A DNA stretch of 64,000 nt, from positions 10,736,001-10,800,000 of the forward strand of contig NZ_JAMZEB010000002.1 in the NCBI RefSeq assembly GCF_024172165.1. The letters run 5' to 3'. Made by a program: the position numbers and the translations under genes. Shown piece by piece: positions 17,095 through 26,150 of this stretch (its first letter is position 1; each line of letters begins with the position of its first letter). The DNA comes from Nonomuraea thailandensis (GTDB lineage Bacteria; Actinomycetota; Actinomycetes; Streptosporangiales; Streptosporangiaceae). The notes below the pieces were generated by a model, which was not told the DNA's origin, ran no database searches, and saw only the letters and a program-made list of their open reading frames with translations.

Positions 17095-18683
17095 ATGCTG
17101 GGCCGCGTCGACTCCGCGTGGTGGGTCATGGCGTCGATGCGGGCCATCACCTCGGTGACGCGCACGCCGCTGGGCCGGTGCGGGCGGCGCCGCTGCCACG
17201 GGTGCGGCCCGTTCAGCGGACGATATTCGACCCCGAGCGCGTCCAACCGCCCCAGGTGCTCGGCGAGGCGCCCGTCGAAGTCCGCCGAGGTGTCGCCCGA
17301 CCAGGCGACCTCGGCCAGCGCGCAGGCGCGCGGCCACAGCCGGTAGTCCACCGTGCGGGCGTCGGGCACGCGCTCGGTCCAGAGCTGGGCCTGCACCCCG
17401 AGGACGCGGTCGCGCTCCTCCTGCGACCACTCAGTGGGGGCGGGCGAGAACGCCGCCACGTCCGCCATCGTGATCGCGTCGCCGATGGCCATCGGCTCGT
17501 CGGGAGAGGAGGCCTCGGCGTAGTCGAAGTACAGCGGGAACACCGGCGTCGCCACCACGTCGTGCCCGGCGGCCGCCGCCCGGCGGCCCACGTTCATGCC
17601 GCGCCAGGGCATGACGATCGTGTCCTGCCGCAGCCCGCCGCTGACGAAGGCCTCGTCCCACACCACGGCCCGCGCGCCCCGCTCGGCCAGCGCGTCCGCC
17701 AGCCGCCGCAGGAACCACGCCTGGAGGTCGTTGGAGGTCTCCAGCCCCAGCGACTCGCGGTAGGCGACGATCTCCGCCGACTGCGCCCAGTGGTCGAGCA
17801 CGACCTCGTCGCCGCCGATGTGCACGTACGGGGTCTCGCCCAGCGCTCCCAGCAGCTCGTCGAAGATCGTGGTCAGGAACTCCACGGTCGGCGGCAGCGG
17901 CGACAGGATCGCGGGGGAGATGCCCCAGCGGTCGAGCACGTCGTGCCGCTCCCCGGTGGCCCCGAACTCGGGGTAGGCCGCCAGGATCGCCGAGGCGTGC
18001 CCGGGGACGTCGATCTCGGGCACGATCGTGACGCAGCGCGAGCGGGCGTAGGCGGCCAGCTCGGCCAGGTCGTCGAGCGTGTAGTGGCCGCCGTGCGGCA
18101 GGTCGTCGTAGGTCTCCGGCTCCCGGTAGTGGTTGGTGGCCGTGCGCGGCCTGTGGGAGGCGACCTCGTGCAGCAGCGGGTACGCCCGGCTCTCCACCCG
18201 CCAGCCCTGGTCGTCGACCAGGTGCAGGTGCAGCCGGTTCAGCTTGTGGGCGGCCATCAGGTCGATCAGCCGCAGGACCTCCCGCTTGGGGAAGAAGTGC
18301 CGCGCCACGTCGAGGTGCAGCCCCCGCCAGGAGAAGCGCGGCGCGTCCTCGATCCGCACGCCTGGAACGGGCCACGAGCCGCCGGCGGAGAACCGGTAGG
18401 AGGCGTCGGGCAGCAACTGGTGCAGCGACTGCGCCGCATAGAACGCGCCCGCCCGGCCGCCCGCCGCGATCTCCACGCCCCTGGAGCCGACCGTCAGCCG
18501 GTAGGCCTCCTCGCCCAGCTCCGGATCCCGCCGCACGTCGATCTCGCCGGAGTCGCCGGGCAGCGGGTCGAGCCGGGCCAGCGCCGTGCGCACGGCGTCC
18601 ACCAGATCGCCGGACACCGTGGCGCCCGAGGTCAGCGTGTAGGAGGCGGAGAGATCACGGAGGAGCTGAGGACGAGGAATCAT
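17091..18683 (-). CDS. Beta-N-acetylhexosaminidase, GH20
   Basis: 530 aa GH20 enzyme releasing terminal N-acetylhexosamine from chitin or peptidoglycan fragments. An N-terminal GH20b domain (to about 120) is followed by the barrel starting FSWRGLHLDVARHFFP; catalytic Asp-Glu in YVHIGGDEV and substrate contacts in HLHLVDDQGWR and WRGMN. No signal peptide is visible, so it may act inside the cell on imported fragments, or its export is not Sec-typical. Its ATG overlaps the amidase stop (ATGA), so the two form a cell-wall-turnover operon. Confidence 0.9.
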   Translation of the reverse strand: MIPRPQLLRDLSASYTLTSGATVSGDLVDAVRTALARLDPLPGDSGEIDVRRDPELGEEAYRLTVGSRGVEIAAGGRAGAFYAAQSLHQLLPDASYRFSAGGSWPVPGVRIEDAPRFSWRGLHLDVARHFFPKREVLRLIDLMAAHKLNRLHLHLVDDQGWRVESRAYPLLHEVASHRPRTATNHYREPETYDDLPHGGHYTLDDLAELAAYARSRCVTIVPEIDVPGHASAILAAYPEFGATGERHDVLDRWGISPAILSPLPPTVEFLTTIFDELLGALGETPYVHIGGDEVVLDHWAQSAEIVAYRESLGLETSNDLQAWFLRRLADALAERGARAVVWDEAFVSGGLRQDTIVMPWRGMNVGRRAAAAGHDVVATPVFPLYFDYAEASSPDEPMAIGDAITMADVAAFSPAPTEWSQEERDRVLGVQAQLWTERVPDARTVDYRLWPRACALAEVAWSGDTSADFDGRLAEHLGRLDALGVEYRPLNGPHPWQRRRPHRPSGVRVTEVMARIDAMTHHAESTRPSI

Positions 18684-19510
18684 GCTTCCAGATAGTGCTG
18701 CAACCCGTTCGCGAGCGCCAGGGCGATCTTCTGGCGGAACTTGGGATCCTCGAACTTGGCAGCCTCGCCCGGATTGCGCATGTTGCCGCTCTCGAACAGG
18801 ACCTTCGGCACCGTGGAGAGGTTGAGCCCGCCGATGTCGCTGCGGTAGTCGAGCGCGTTCCTGCCGATGTAGTTGGAGTAGGGGATGCCCGTTCCCTTCC
18901 GGTACGCGTCGCGCACGGCGATCCCCAGCTTGCTGGAGGCGCCCACCACCTTGTCCACAGGCCCGTTGATCTTCTTGGGCAGGATAACGTGGAAGCCGCG
19001 GTGGCTGGTGTTGTCGGAGCCGTCGGCGTGCACGGAGATCGCGGCGTCGGCCTCGGCCCTGTTGCCGATGGCGGCCCGCTCGGTGATGCAGGGGCCGACG
19101 CCGTTGTTGTTGTGCCTGGTCAGCTTCACGGTCGCGCCGCGACGTTCGAGGATCTTGGTCATTCGCTGGGAGACGTCCCAGGTGAAGGCGGCCTCGCTGT
19201 AACCGCTGTTCGTGGCGGTGCCGGTGGTGTCGCACGCCTTCCACTGGGTCAGCACGTTGACCTTGCGGTTGATCTGGGCGGGATGCCGGTAGTTCGCGCC
19301 GTTGTGGCCGGGGTCGATGACGATGACCTTGCCTTCGAGCGGCTTGGCGTCCGGTGGAGCCTCCTTGGCGGGCGCCGAGGAGGGCGAAGCCTGCGCCTGC
19401 GTGGTCGCGGGGGCGGCCTGACCTGCCGCGGCGCCACCGGATCCGGTGCCGCCACACGCGGAGGCGATCAGGCCGCAAACGGCGAGGACTGAGGCTGGTA
19501 GAGCACGCAT
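18680..19510 (-). CDS. N-acetylmuramoyl-L-alanine amidase, lipoprotein
   Basis: 276 aa Amidase_3 zinc enzyme that cleaves the muramyl-peptide bond. A lipoprotein signal with lipobox (GLIASACGG) is followed by an Ala/Pro/Ser linker to about residue 55. Zinc ligands: His in VIDPGHNG, Glu in GYSEAAF, His in ISVHADGS; catalytic Glu in KVLFESGNMRN. ATG 19510 is preferred to the TTG at 19519. It is translationally coupled to the downstream GH20 gene. Confidence 0.92.
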   Translation of the reverse strand: MRALPASVLAVCGLIASACGGTGSGGAAAGQAAPATTQAQASPSSAPAKEAPPDAKPLEGKVIVIDPGHNGANYRHPAQINRKVNVLTQWKACDTTGTATNSGYSEAAFTWDVSQRMTKILERRGATVKLTRHNNNGVGPCITERAAIGNRAEADAAISVHADGSDNTSHRGFHVILPKKINGPVDKVVGASSKLGIAVRDAYRKGTGIPYSNYIGRNALDYRSDIGGLNLSTVPKVLFESGNMRNPGEAAKFEDPKFRQKIALALANGLQHYLEA

Positions 19511-19591
19511 GCCGTCCAACTTACGGCAGAGCGGAAGCTGCAGCCCGTCTTATGCCAAGCGTGGCGAGTCCCTACGAAGTCACCAGAGGGG

Positions 19592-19840
19592 TCACCAGAC
19601 GCGCTCGCCGACCTCCTGCCGTTCGAGCAGCGCGGCCAGCTCCCGCGCGTCCTCGGCGTCGAGCCCGAGGACGACGCGGGGGCGGCCCCACGGATGGTCC
19701 AGCGAGTGGGCGACGTAGCTGGCGACGGACTCCGCGCCGCCGTCGGCGCCCCGCCCCCTGCCCGCCCGCCACTGTCCCCAGGCGCGCTCGAGCTCGGCCG
19801 CCGCGCGCTGGGCACAGGACACCAGTTCCGGATCACGCAT
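19592..19840 (-). CDS. Small conserved-looking hypothetical protein
   Basis: 82 aa, acidic/basic helical protein (ELVSCAQRAAAELERAW ... GLDAEDARELAALLERQEVG), no signal or membrane segment. SD GGGGGAAC upstream of ATG 19840 and good codon use support it. It lies 81 bp upstream of the amidase gene on the same strand. No family recognised. Confidence 0.6.
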   Translation of the reverse strand: MRDPELVSCAQRAAAELERAWGQWRAGRGRGADGGAESVASYVAHSLDHPWGRPRVVLGLDAEDARELAALLERQEVGERVW

Positions 19841-19912
19841 GACTGTTCCCCCGGATCAGACCGTGGCCGGACCGAATCCGGCCACCCTTAGCATGACCCT
19901 GACGAGTAAACC

Positions 19913-19938
19913 GCCGTGTGGCCGCGCCGCCACACGGC
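19913..19938 (-). terminator. Hairpin terminator after the LacI gene
   Basis: Ten-bp inverted repeat GCCGTGTGGC/GCCACACGGC with a 6-nt loop, 22 bp past the stop of the LacI-family gene. On the minus strand it is followed by GGTTTACTC, a weak T-run. Confidence 0.6.
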
Positions 19939-19960
19939 TTGACCCAGCCTTGGGGCATCC

Positions 19961-21010
19961 TTAGGCAGGTCCCGTGCTCCGTCGCACGATCAGTTCCGGG
20001 CGGACCTCGCGCATGCGCGCGACCTTGGCGGGATCCCCGATCCGGTCGCTCAGCAACGCCGCCGCCGACCTGCCCATGCTGCGGCGGGCCTGGTCGACCG
20101 AGGTCAGCGAGATGTGGTGGGAGGCCGACAGGTGCGTGTTGTCGTAGCCGACCACCGAAAGGTCCTGGGGCACGCGCAGGCCCAGCTCGCTCGCGGCCGA
20201 GAGCACGCCGAGCGCAACCACGTCATTGGCGGCGAAGATCGCCGTGGGCCTGGGGTCGCGGGTCAGCAGCGCCATCGCCGCCTCCCTGCCGCCCTCTTCG
20301 GTCGAGTCGGCGGCCTCGACCATGATGTACGGCGCCAGCGAGTGCCTGCGCATCGCCACGAGATAACCCTCGCAGCGCGACGATCGCCGGCCCTCGATGT
20401 GCGCGATCCGCTTGTGGCCGTGCTCGACCAGGTGGTCGATGGCCAGACGGGCGCCGAGCTGGTCGTCGTCGACCACGATGTCGACGCCGTCGAGCTCGAT
20501 GTCACGTTCCCCCACGACGACCGTGGGCGTGTACGCGGTGGCCTCGATCAGCGTCTCGCTGGTCGGCGGGATGCCGAGCAGGACCAGCCCGTCGACCCGC
20601 AGCTCGAGGAAGGCCTCCACGGCCTCGTCCTCGAACGCCGGGTCCCACTGGCTGTTCCCGATCAGCATGCGCAGCCCGTCGCCGTGCAGACTCTCCTGCA
20701 GGCCGTCGAGGAACTCCGCGTAGAACGGGTTGTGCAGGTCGGCGACGAGTGCGCCCACCAGATGGGTGCGGCCTTCGACCAGGCTCCGCGCCACCGCGTT
20801 CGGCCGGTAGCCGAGCTCGCGGGCGGCCTGCAGCACGGCCTGGCGCCGGTGCTCGCTCACGTGCGGGGATCCGCGCAGCACGAGTGAGACCAGCGATTTC
20901 GACACGCCGGCTCGTTCGGCGACGTTACGGATGGTAGGTCTGGGCCGAGGCAGTGCGTCTACCTCTCTTAGCTCAGTGATGGTTGAAGTGTTGACGGGCG
21001 GTCCTGACAT
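19961..21010 (-). CDS. LacI-family transcriptional regulator
   Basis: 349 aa. N-terminal LacI helix-turn-helix and hinge (PTIRNVAERAGVSKSLVSLVL ... REL GYRPNAVARSL) after an unusual 30-residue leader, then a periplasmic-binding-like sensor domain (VGALVADLHNPFYAEFLDGL, FAANDVVALGVLSAA, VVGYDNTHLS). Such regulators normally repress sugar catabolism, but no sugar genes adjoin. ATG 21010 with SD GGGGGAGAC is chosen over a longer frame. The 167 bp to the divergent TetR gene must hold both promoters. Confidence 0.9.
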   Translation of the reverse strand: MSGPPVNTSTITELREVDALPRPRPTIRNVAERAGVSKSLVSLVLRGSPHVSEHRRQAVLQAARELGYRPNAVARSLVEGRTHLVGALVADLHNPFYAEFLDGLQESLHGDGLRMLIGNSQWDPAFEDEAVEAFLELRVDGLVLLGIPPTSETLIEATAYTPTVVVGERDIELDGVDIVVDDDQLGARLAIDHLVEHGHKRIAHIEGRRSSRCEGYLVAMRRHSLAPYIMVEAADSTEEGGREAAMALLTRDPRPTAIFAANDVVALGVLSAASELGLRVPQDLSVVGYDNTHLSASHHISLTSVDQARRSMGRSAAALLSDRIGDPAKVARMREVRPELIVRRSTGPA

Positions 21011-21177
21011 GTGTCTCCCCCGCGATGCGGATATGGGCACCTGTCTGACCAAACGATCGAGTTAGCCGCAGGGTACGGCCTTCGTTACGGATTGGCCCAA
21101 GCTCAGTGACGAAAGCCGGTTATTGACTGAAAGCTTCCACGTCAGCTATTGGGTACGGCGTCGGATACCGTACAGAT

Positions 21178-21828
21178 GTGACACCCGGGAAGTCAGCCGA
21201 GACGGCACGGCCGGCGCGGCGCAGGCTCAGCGTGGACCGGCGTCGGGAAGAGCTCATGACGGCGGCGCTGGAGTTGTTCAGCACCCGCGACGCGGAGGAC
21301 GTCTCGATCGACGACGTGGCGTCGGCGGCGGGGGCTTCGCGGGCCCTGGTCTACCACTACTTCGGCGGCAAGCAGGAGCTCTACGTGGCCGCGCTGAGGA
21401 GCGCGGCGGAGCAGCTGGAGTCCCGGCTGCGGCCCCAGGGGGGCGGCAGGCCGCTCGACGAGCTGGCCTCAGGGCTGGAGCGGTACTTCGACTTCGTCGA
21501 GGAGCACGCGGCGGGCTTCGCCGCGCTGCTGCGGGGCGGCCCGGCCAACAGGACCGGCGAGGTCGGCGAGATCGTCGACGGGGTGCGCAGGCGGCTCTTC
21601 CGCCTGATCCAGAAGCAGATGGGCGTCGAGGAGCCGAGCCCGGTGCTGCGCACGACGCTGCGGTCGTGGATCGCCTCCGTCGAGACGGCGGGCCTCGACT
21701 GGCTGGAGCATCGCGACCTCGAACGGCCGATGCTGGAGCGAATGCTGGTGCAGCACATGGTGGCGCTGCTCGGTGTCGCCGCCGCCCATGACGGCGACGT
21801 CGCCAGGCTGCTGGAGCGGCTGGCGTGA
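21178..21828 (+). CDS. TetR-family regulator
   Basis: 216 aa. N-terminal HTH (REELMTAALELFSTRDAEDVSIDDVASAAGA as family layout, with recognition segment SRALVYHYFGGKQELYVAA) and a ligand domain of about 150 residues. GTG start. No adjacent transporter or enzyme indicates a target; it is divergent from the LacI gene and convergent with bldC, which lies 140 bp away with no obvious terminator. Confidence 0.9.
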   Translation: MTPGKSAETARPARRRLSVDRRREELMTAALELFSTRDAEDVSIDDVASAAGASRALVYHYFGGKQELYVAALRSAAEQLESRLRPQGGGRPLDELASGLERYFDFVEEHAAGFAALLRGGPANRTGEVGEIVDGVRRRLFRLIQKQMGVEEPSPVLRTTLRSWIASVETAGLDWLEHRDLERPMLERMLVQHMVALLGVAAAHDGDVARLLERLA

Positions 21829-21968
21829 GCGGGTAACGAGGCGGGGCAGGGGAAGAGTGGCGCCGGCGCGGGCGGCGCCAACCTTCCGTCGTCTCAGCGG
21901 TGGACCGGGCCACGTGGCGACCTGGTCCACCCCCTTCAAACCCCCCTGAGGTCGGTGCCGACCTCCCG

Positions 21969-22172
21969 CTACTCGGAGCGCTGCTGCGGAATCCCCGCGA
22001 GCAGCGCGCGAACCTCGGTCTCCCGGTAACGCCGATGACCGCCGAGGGTACGAATCGACGTCAACTTGCCCGCCTTGGCCCACCGCGTAACGGTCTTGGG
22101 GTCGACCCTGAACATGGTCGCGACCTCAGCGGGCGTGAGCAGTGGCTCGGCCTCGGGTGTACGAGCTGACAT
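21969..22172 (-). CDS. bldC: Developmental regulator BldC (MerR-like HTH)
   Basis: 67 aa, nearly identical in length and sequence to Streptomyces BldC: LLTPAEVATMFRVDPKTVTR, WAKAGKLTSIRTLGGH and a C-terminal GIPQQRSE. In Streptomyces BldC binds direct repeats cooperatively and holds back sporulation, keeping vegetative growth. SD GGAGGAGAGG precedes ATG 22172. It is followed by a long leader region and, upstream, by the same hypothetical gene and vdh as in Streptomyces. Confidence 0.96.
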   Translation of the reverse strand: MSARTPEAEPLLTPAEVATMFRVDPKTVTRWAKAGKLTSIRTLGGHRRYRETEVRALLAGIPQQRSE

Positions 22173-22494
22173 TTGTGCGGCCTCTCCTCCGTGTGGACCG
22201 GCGTAGCGATCCTGTGACTGCCTTTGCGCGTGTCACGGATGTCCCCCTATGGCGCAGAGCGTGCGGCTTTTCTGAGCCATATGCGGCATCACCCGATGTG
22301 ACCATACCGCCACGCAGAGCGATTGGCGAGCCCTTCTTTGACCCAACTGCCCGCCCCCGTGGCCATGTCACGCTCGGTGATTCTAGCGACACGGTTCGTG
22401 GTATCGCAGTGAAAACGGCAAACTACTCAGTTCGCAGAAGAGAGCAGCCGCGAGACGTGACCTACTCATGCAGGTCAGACACCCGTATTGGGGC
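22173..22494 (-). other. 322-bp upstream region of bldC, no gene
   Basis: Noncoding and less GC-rich than its surroundings, between the bldC start and the stop of the next minus-strand gene. Apart from the SD and one inverted repeat (22209-22240) I see no ORF, and no confident -35/-10 pair can be chosen. Its length suggests a complex promoter or long leader. Confidence 0.5.
22209..22240. promoter_or_regulatory. Inverted repeat upstream of bldC
   Basis: ATCC-T-GTGAC (22209-22218) and GTCACGGAT (22232-22240) form 9-bp arms with one bulged base around a 13-nt centre, 37-68 nt upstream of the bldC ATG. It could be an operator or a leader hairpin. Confidence 0.35.
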
Positions 22495-23358
22495 TCAGTT
22501 GGCAGATTCCAGCAGTTGCATTGACTTCCACCGCAGGATGACCCTCTGGTACATGGCGTAGGCAAGTTCTTCTTGACCCGTGTCCAGGCCCGTCAGGGCC
22601 GCCGAAAGCTCCGCGACGGACTGGTCGGCCTGCAGCGCGTCGTCGTCCATGAGGTGGACGAGCCCGCCGTAGTCGAGCTCCACCAGCGAGTGGGGGTGGA
22701 ACTCCTCCAGCCACCTGGCGACGTCCTCCACGTCGAAGTTGGCCGCGACGTCGCCCAGGTGCCTGCGCAGCACGCTGAGCGCCCGCGCCGTGCGCCTCCT
22801 GGCCTGGGCCATGGAGGTGACGTAGATCAGGTTACGCCCGGTAGTGGTGGTCACGTCCTGTCCCGGATTGGCGGAGCCGAGCACCAGCCAGCGCTCGTTC
22901 CCATCAAACGGCACGAACCACGATGGCGGCACGTGCCACGCCGTGGTGCGGATGTGGGTGCGCAACGCGTCGGAACCGGCCTGCCGCTTGTAACGGTCGA
23001 AGTCGTCGGCCGTCTGCTCGGCGATCGCCTTGGGCACCAGATGGTCCATCAGTTTCACGGGAGTAGTGCCACGAAGCCGTGAGAACGCCAGCCACGAGCG
23101 CAAACGGGTTTGCCAGGGGCAGACATAGAGCCGGTCCTCAACGCGCCGGAGATAGGCATTGGGGCTCTCCTGGGCGGGAACGGGTTGAGGGGGCATGCCG
23201 AGCAGGCGCATGACGGACTCGCCGTGCTCCGCATTGAGCGCGTTCGCGCGTCGCGGTCGGTCACGTGAGTCGGCATAGTCGGCCCACACCTTGCGCTCGG
23301 ACTCGGCGAACGCGGTCAGTGGCTCATAGACACGGAGGTAGGCGGCATAGGGCAGCAC
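22495..23358 (-). CDS. Conserved hypothetical protein of the bldC locus
   Basis: 287 aa soluble protein, no signal peptide. Begins LPYAAYLRVYEPLTAF, has a central WHVPPSWFVPFDGNERWLV and VTSMAQARRRTARAL, and ends in an acidic helical region (NFDVEDVARWLEEFHPHSLVELDYGG). The same position between bldC and valine dehydrogenase is occupied by a homologue in Streptomyces. GTG 23358 lacks a Shine-Dalgarno and may be leaderless. Function unknown; the fixed synteny suggests it matters for development or amino-acid metabolism. Confidence 0.8.
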   Translation of the reverse strand: MLPYAAYLRVYEPLTAFAESERKVWADYADSRDRPRRANALNAEHGESVMRLLGMPPQPVPAQESPNAYLRRVEDRLYVCPWQTRLRSWLAFSRLRGTTPVKLMDHLVPKAIAEQTADDFDRYKRQAGSDALRTHIRTTAWHVPPSWFVPFDGNERWLVLGSANPGQDVTTTTGRNLIYVTSMAQARRRTARALSVLRRHLGDVAANFDVEDVARWLEEFHPHSLVELDYGGLVHLMDDDALQADQSVAELSAALTGLDTGQEELAYAMYQRVILRWKSMQLLESAN

Positions 23359-23465
23359 GGAGGCATCGTGTCACGAAGCGAACCTGCGTGCACCGTCGAG
23401 GCTTACTACTCTGTGAAGCGATCTCCGCCGCGACGGCGCGGCGGACCGGACAGGGAGTCACTACC

Positions 23466-24545
23466 GTGACCGACGTCTTCGGAGCGTCTCACAAAGACGT
23501 TCACGAGCAGGTCGTCTTCTGCGCTGACGAGCAGAGCGGCCTGCGTGCCATCATCGCCATCCACAACACGGCGCTGGGCCCGGCCCTGGGTGGCACGAGG
23601 TTCTATCCCTACGAGAGCGAGTCCGCGGCCCTGGCCGACGTGCTCAACCTGGCCAAGGGCATGGCGTACAAGAACGCGCTGGCCGGCCTCGACCTGGGCG
23701 GGGGCAAGGCCGTGATCATCGGCGACCCGGCCCGCGACAAGAGCGAGGCGCTGCTTCGCGCGTACGGCAGGTTCGTCCAGTCGCTCGGCGGGCGCTACAT
23801 CACCGCCTGCGACGTGGGCACCTACAGCGAGGACATGGACATCGTGGCCCGCGAGTCGCGCTTCGTGACGGGCCGCACGCTGGCCCACGGCGGGGCGGGA
23901 GACTCCTCGATCCTCACGGCGTTCGGCGTGTTCCAGGGCATGCGGGCCTCGGCCGAGCGCGTCTACGGCACGCCTTCCCTGCACGGCAGGCGCGTGGGCG
24001 TCGAGGGGGTCGGCAAGGTGGGCCACCGCCTGGTCGAGCTCCTGCGCGAGGACGGCGCCGAGGTCGTGGTCTGCGACGTGGACCCCAGGGCGGTCGAGCG
24101 GGTGCGGCTGCGGCACCCGGAGGCGGACGTGGTCGCCGACGCGCGCACGCTGATGGCCTCCGACATCGACGTCTTCGCCCCGTGTGCGCTGGGCGGGGCG
24201 CTCGACGACGACTCGGTGGCTACGCTGCGCGCGAAAATCGTCTGCGGCGCGGCCAACAACCAGCTCGCCCACGCCGGCGTGGAGAAGCAGCTCGCCGATC
24301 GCGGCATCCTGTACGCGCCCGACTATGTCGTCAATTCCGGCGGGGTGATCCAGGTCGCCGATGAGATCGAGGGCTTCGTCATGGAACGGGCCAGGTCGAA
24401 GGCTGCCCAGATCTACGACACGACTCTGAAGATCTTCGGAATCGCGGCCGATGAGGGCGTTCCACCCGCGGTCGCAGCAGATAGGCTGGCCGAGCGCAGA
24501 ATGTCGGAAGTCGGGCGTATTCGGTCCATTTGGCTAGGCCGCTGA
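23466..24545 (+). CDS. vdh: Valine (branched-chain amino acid) dehydrogenase
   Basis: 359 aa NAD-dependent oxidative deaminase of the Glu/Leu/Val dehydrogenase family; converts valine to 2-oxoisovalerate, feeding branched-chain acyl-CoA. Catalytic Lys blocks in LAKGMAYKNALAGLDLGGGK (substrate and catalytic Lys), GVEGVGKVGHRLVELL nucleotide site, then DIDVFAPCALGG and CGAANNQLA. GTG 23466 with SD AGGGAG. Its product is a natural substrate for the E1/E2 complex at 47-51 kb. Divergent from the hypothetical gene at 23358; 107 bp separate the starts. Confidence 0.92.
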   Translation: MTDVFGASHKDVHEQVVFCADEQSGLRAIIAIHNTALGPALGGTRFYPYESESAALADVLNLAKGMAYKNALAGLDLGGGKAVIIGDPARDKSEALLRAYGRFVQSLGGRYITACDVGTYSEDMDIVARESRFVTGRTLAHGGAGDSSILTAFGVFQGMRASAERVYGTPSLHGRRVGVEGVGKVGHRLVELLREDGAEVVVCDVDPRAVERVRLRHPEADVVADARTLMASDIDVFAPCALGGALDDDSVATLRAKIVCGAANNQLAHAGVEKQLADRGILYAPDYVVNSGGVIQVADEIEGFVMERARSKAAQIYDTTLKIFGIAADEGVPPAVAADRLAERRMSEVGRIRSIWLGR

Positions 24546-24696
24546 CGCCCCGCGCCCATACGGCGTACCGAGCTGGGCACAAAACAGGTACGGTAATAGG
24601 CGAACGATAGGCTGACGCCCGTAGTCAGGCGGCGTCAGTGTGTGGTGCGTTAGCGACGAGGGGTCGGGGACGACCCCACACGAGGGGGTCGAGCCA

Positions 24697-24927
24697 ATGG
24701 GGCGCGGCCGAGCAAAGGCCAAGCAGGTCAAGGTTGCTCGCCAGCTGAAGTACAACAGCGGTGGCACGGATCTTGACCGTCTTCGCGACGAACTCGGGGT
24801 CGGAGACTCCAGCCGCAATGACGACGCCGACGACCTCAACGATGAGCTGGCGGATCGCTATGCCGATTACGCCGATGACTATGGCGCCGGAGACGACGAC
24901 GACGGCCGTACGTCCGGCCGTCGATAG
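24697..24927 (+). CDS. DUF3073 protein
   Basis: 76 aa. Basic N-terminus MGRGRAKAKQVKVARQLKYN followed by an acidic, Asp/Tyr-rich tail, the hallmark of DUF3073, an actinobacterial family of unknown role found next to purM. ATG 24697 is fixed by this canonical start; the frame extends upstream to 24640 without resemblance. A terminator lies 70 bp downstream. Confidence 0.92.
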   Translation: MGRGRAKAKQVKVARQLKYNSGGTDLDRLRDELGVGDSSRNDDADDLNDELADRYADYADDYGAGDDDDGRTSGRR

Positions 24928-24997
24928 CCGTTCTCCTGAGTGATGTGATCGAGGGCCCGGCGGCGCAGGTGCCGGGATCCTCGCTCACGTTCGTCGG

Positions 24998-25023
24998 GCC
25001 CCACGGGCAACCGTGGGGCTTTC
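24998..25023. terminator. Terminator between DUF3073 gene and purM
   Basis: GCCCCACGG (24998-25006), loop GCAA, CCGTGGGGC (25011-25019), then TTTC on the plus strand. A clean 9-bp stem with a stable GNNA-type tetraloop, serving the DUF3073 gene and perhaps also purM from the other side. Confidence 0.8.
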
Positions 25024-25121
25024 GTCACGTGTGCCGGAAATCAGGGCGCATCCTTGGTGATGCGTCCCTTTCCGTGTGTGCCGGGCCAGGCGTTCCGCAC
25101 GCCTGACCCGTCCGCGGTGCC

Positions 25122-26147
25122 TCAGCGGTAGCGGGCCTGCCCGCTGCCCGGCACGACCTCGCCCATCACCCAGGCGTCGAGGCCGCGACCGGCCAGCAGC
25201 CGGACGGCCGCGTCCGCCGCGTCGGCGGGCAGCACGGCCGCCATGCCGACGCCCAGGTTGAAGGTGCGGTCCAGGTCGCGCTGCGCGATCTTCCCGTAGG
25301 ACGACAGCACGCCGAAGATCGCCGGAGGCGTCCACGACGAGCGGTCCAGCAGCGCGTCGAGGTGCGCCGGCAGCGAACGCGAGAGGTTGCTCTCGACCCC
25401 GCCGCCGGTGATGTGCGCGTAGGCGTGCACCTCGACCGCCCTGGCCAGCTCCAGGCAGTGCAGCGAGTAGATGCGCGTCGGCTCCAGCAGCTCCTCGCCC
25501 AGCGGCCGGCCCAGCTCGGGCAGCACGGTGTCGAGGGACAGGGAGCTCTCCCGCAGCACGTGGCGGACCAGCGAGTAGCCGTTGGAGTGCACCCCCGAGG
25601 AGGCCATCCCCAGCACCACGTCACCGGCGGCCACCCGCTCGGGCCCGAGCATGGCGGACGCCTCCACCACGCCGGTGCCCGCCCCGGCCAGGTCGTACTC
25701 GTCGGGGCCCATCGCGCCGGGGTGCTCGGCCGTCTCGCCGCCCACCAGGGCGGCCCCGGCCAGGCGGCAGCCCTCGGCCACGCCGCCGACGATCTCGGCG
25801 ATGCGCTCGGGCACCACCTTCCCGCAGGCGACGTAGTCGGTCATGAACAGCGGCTCGGCCCCGCAGACCACCAGGTCGTCGAGGACCATGCCGACCAGGT
25901 CGATGCCGATCGTGTCGTGCTTGCCGTACTGCTGGGCGATCATGACCTTGGTGCCCACGCCGTCGGTGGAGGTCGCCAGCAGCGGGCGCCGGTACTTCAG
26001 CAGCGCCGAGGCGTCGAACAGGCCGGCGAAGCCGCTGGCGTCGTCGACCACCTCGGGCCGCCGCGAGCGCGCCACCTTGTCCTTCATCAACGCGACGGCA
26101 CGCTCGCCCGCCTCGATGTCCACCCCGGCGGCCTCATAGGTGCTCAC
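25122..26147 (-). CDS. purM: Phosphoribosylformylglycinamidine cyclo-ligase (AIR synthetase)
   Basis: 341 aa. Converts FGAM plus ATP to AIR, fifth step of IMP synthesis. Conserved blocks: TSTDGVGTKVMIAQQ, DLVVCGAEPLFMTDY, LVGGETAEHPG, GMASSGVHSNGYSLVR and ITGGGVESNL; C-terminal AIRS_C. GTG start at 26147 with SD GGAGG inside a small hairpin. It follows purF by 67 bp on the same strand, so the order is purF-purM. Confidence 0.97.
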   Translation of the reverse strand: MSTYEAAGVDIEAGERAVALMKDKVARSRRPEVVDDASGFAGLFDASALLKYRRPLLATSTDGVGTKVMIAQQYGKHDTIGIDLVGMVLDDLVVCGAEPLFMTDYVACGKVVPERIAEIVGGVAEGCRLAGAALVGGETAEHPGAMGPDEYDLAGAGTGVVEASAMLGPERVAAGDVVLGMASSGVHSNGYSLVRHVLRESSLSLDTVLPELGRPLGEELLEPTRIYSLHCLELARAVEVHAYAHITGGGVESNLSRSLPAHLDALLDRSSWTPPAIFGVLSSYGKIAQRDLDRTFNLGVGMAAVLPADAADAAVRLLAGRGLDAWVMGEVVPGSGQARYR

Positions 26148-26150
26148 ACG

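Noticed and set aside
19961..21052. LacI gene controlling the adjacent GH20/amidase operon
   Set aside because: A link to amino-sugar use is tempting, but no shared operator was found and a separate small gene and a terminator lie between them.
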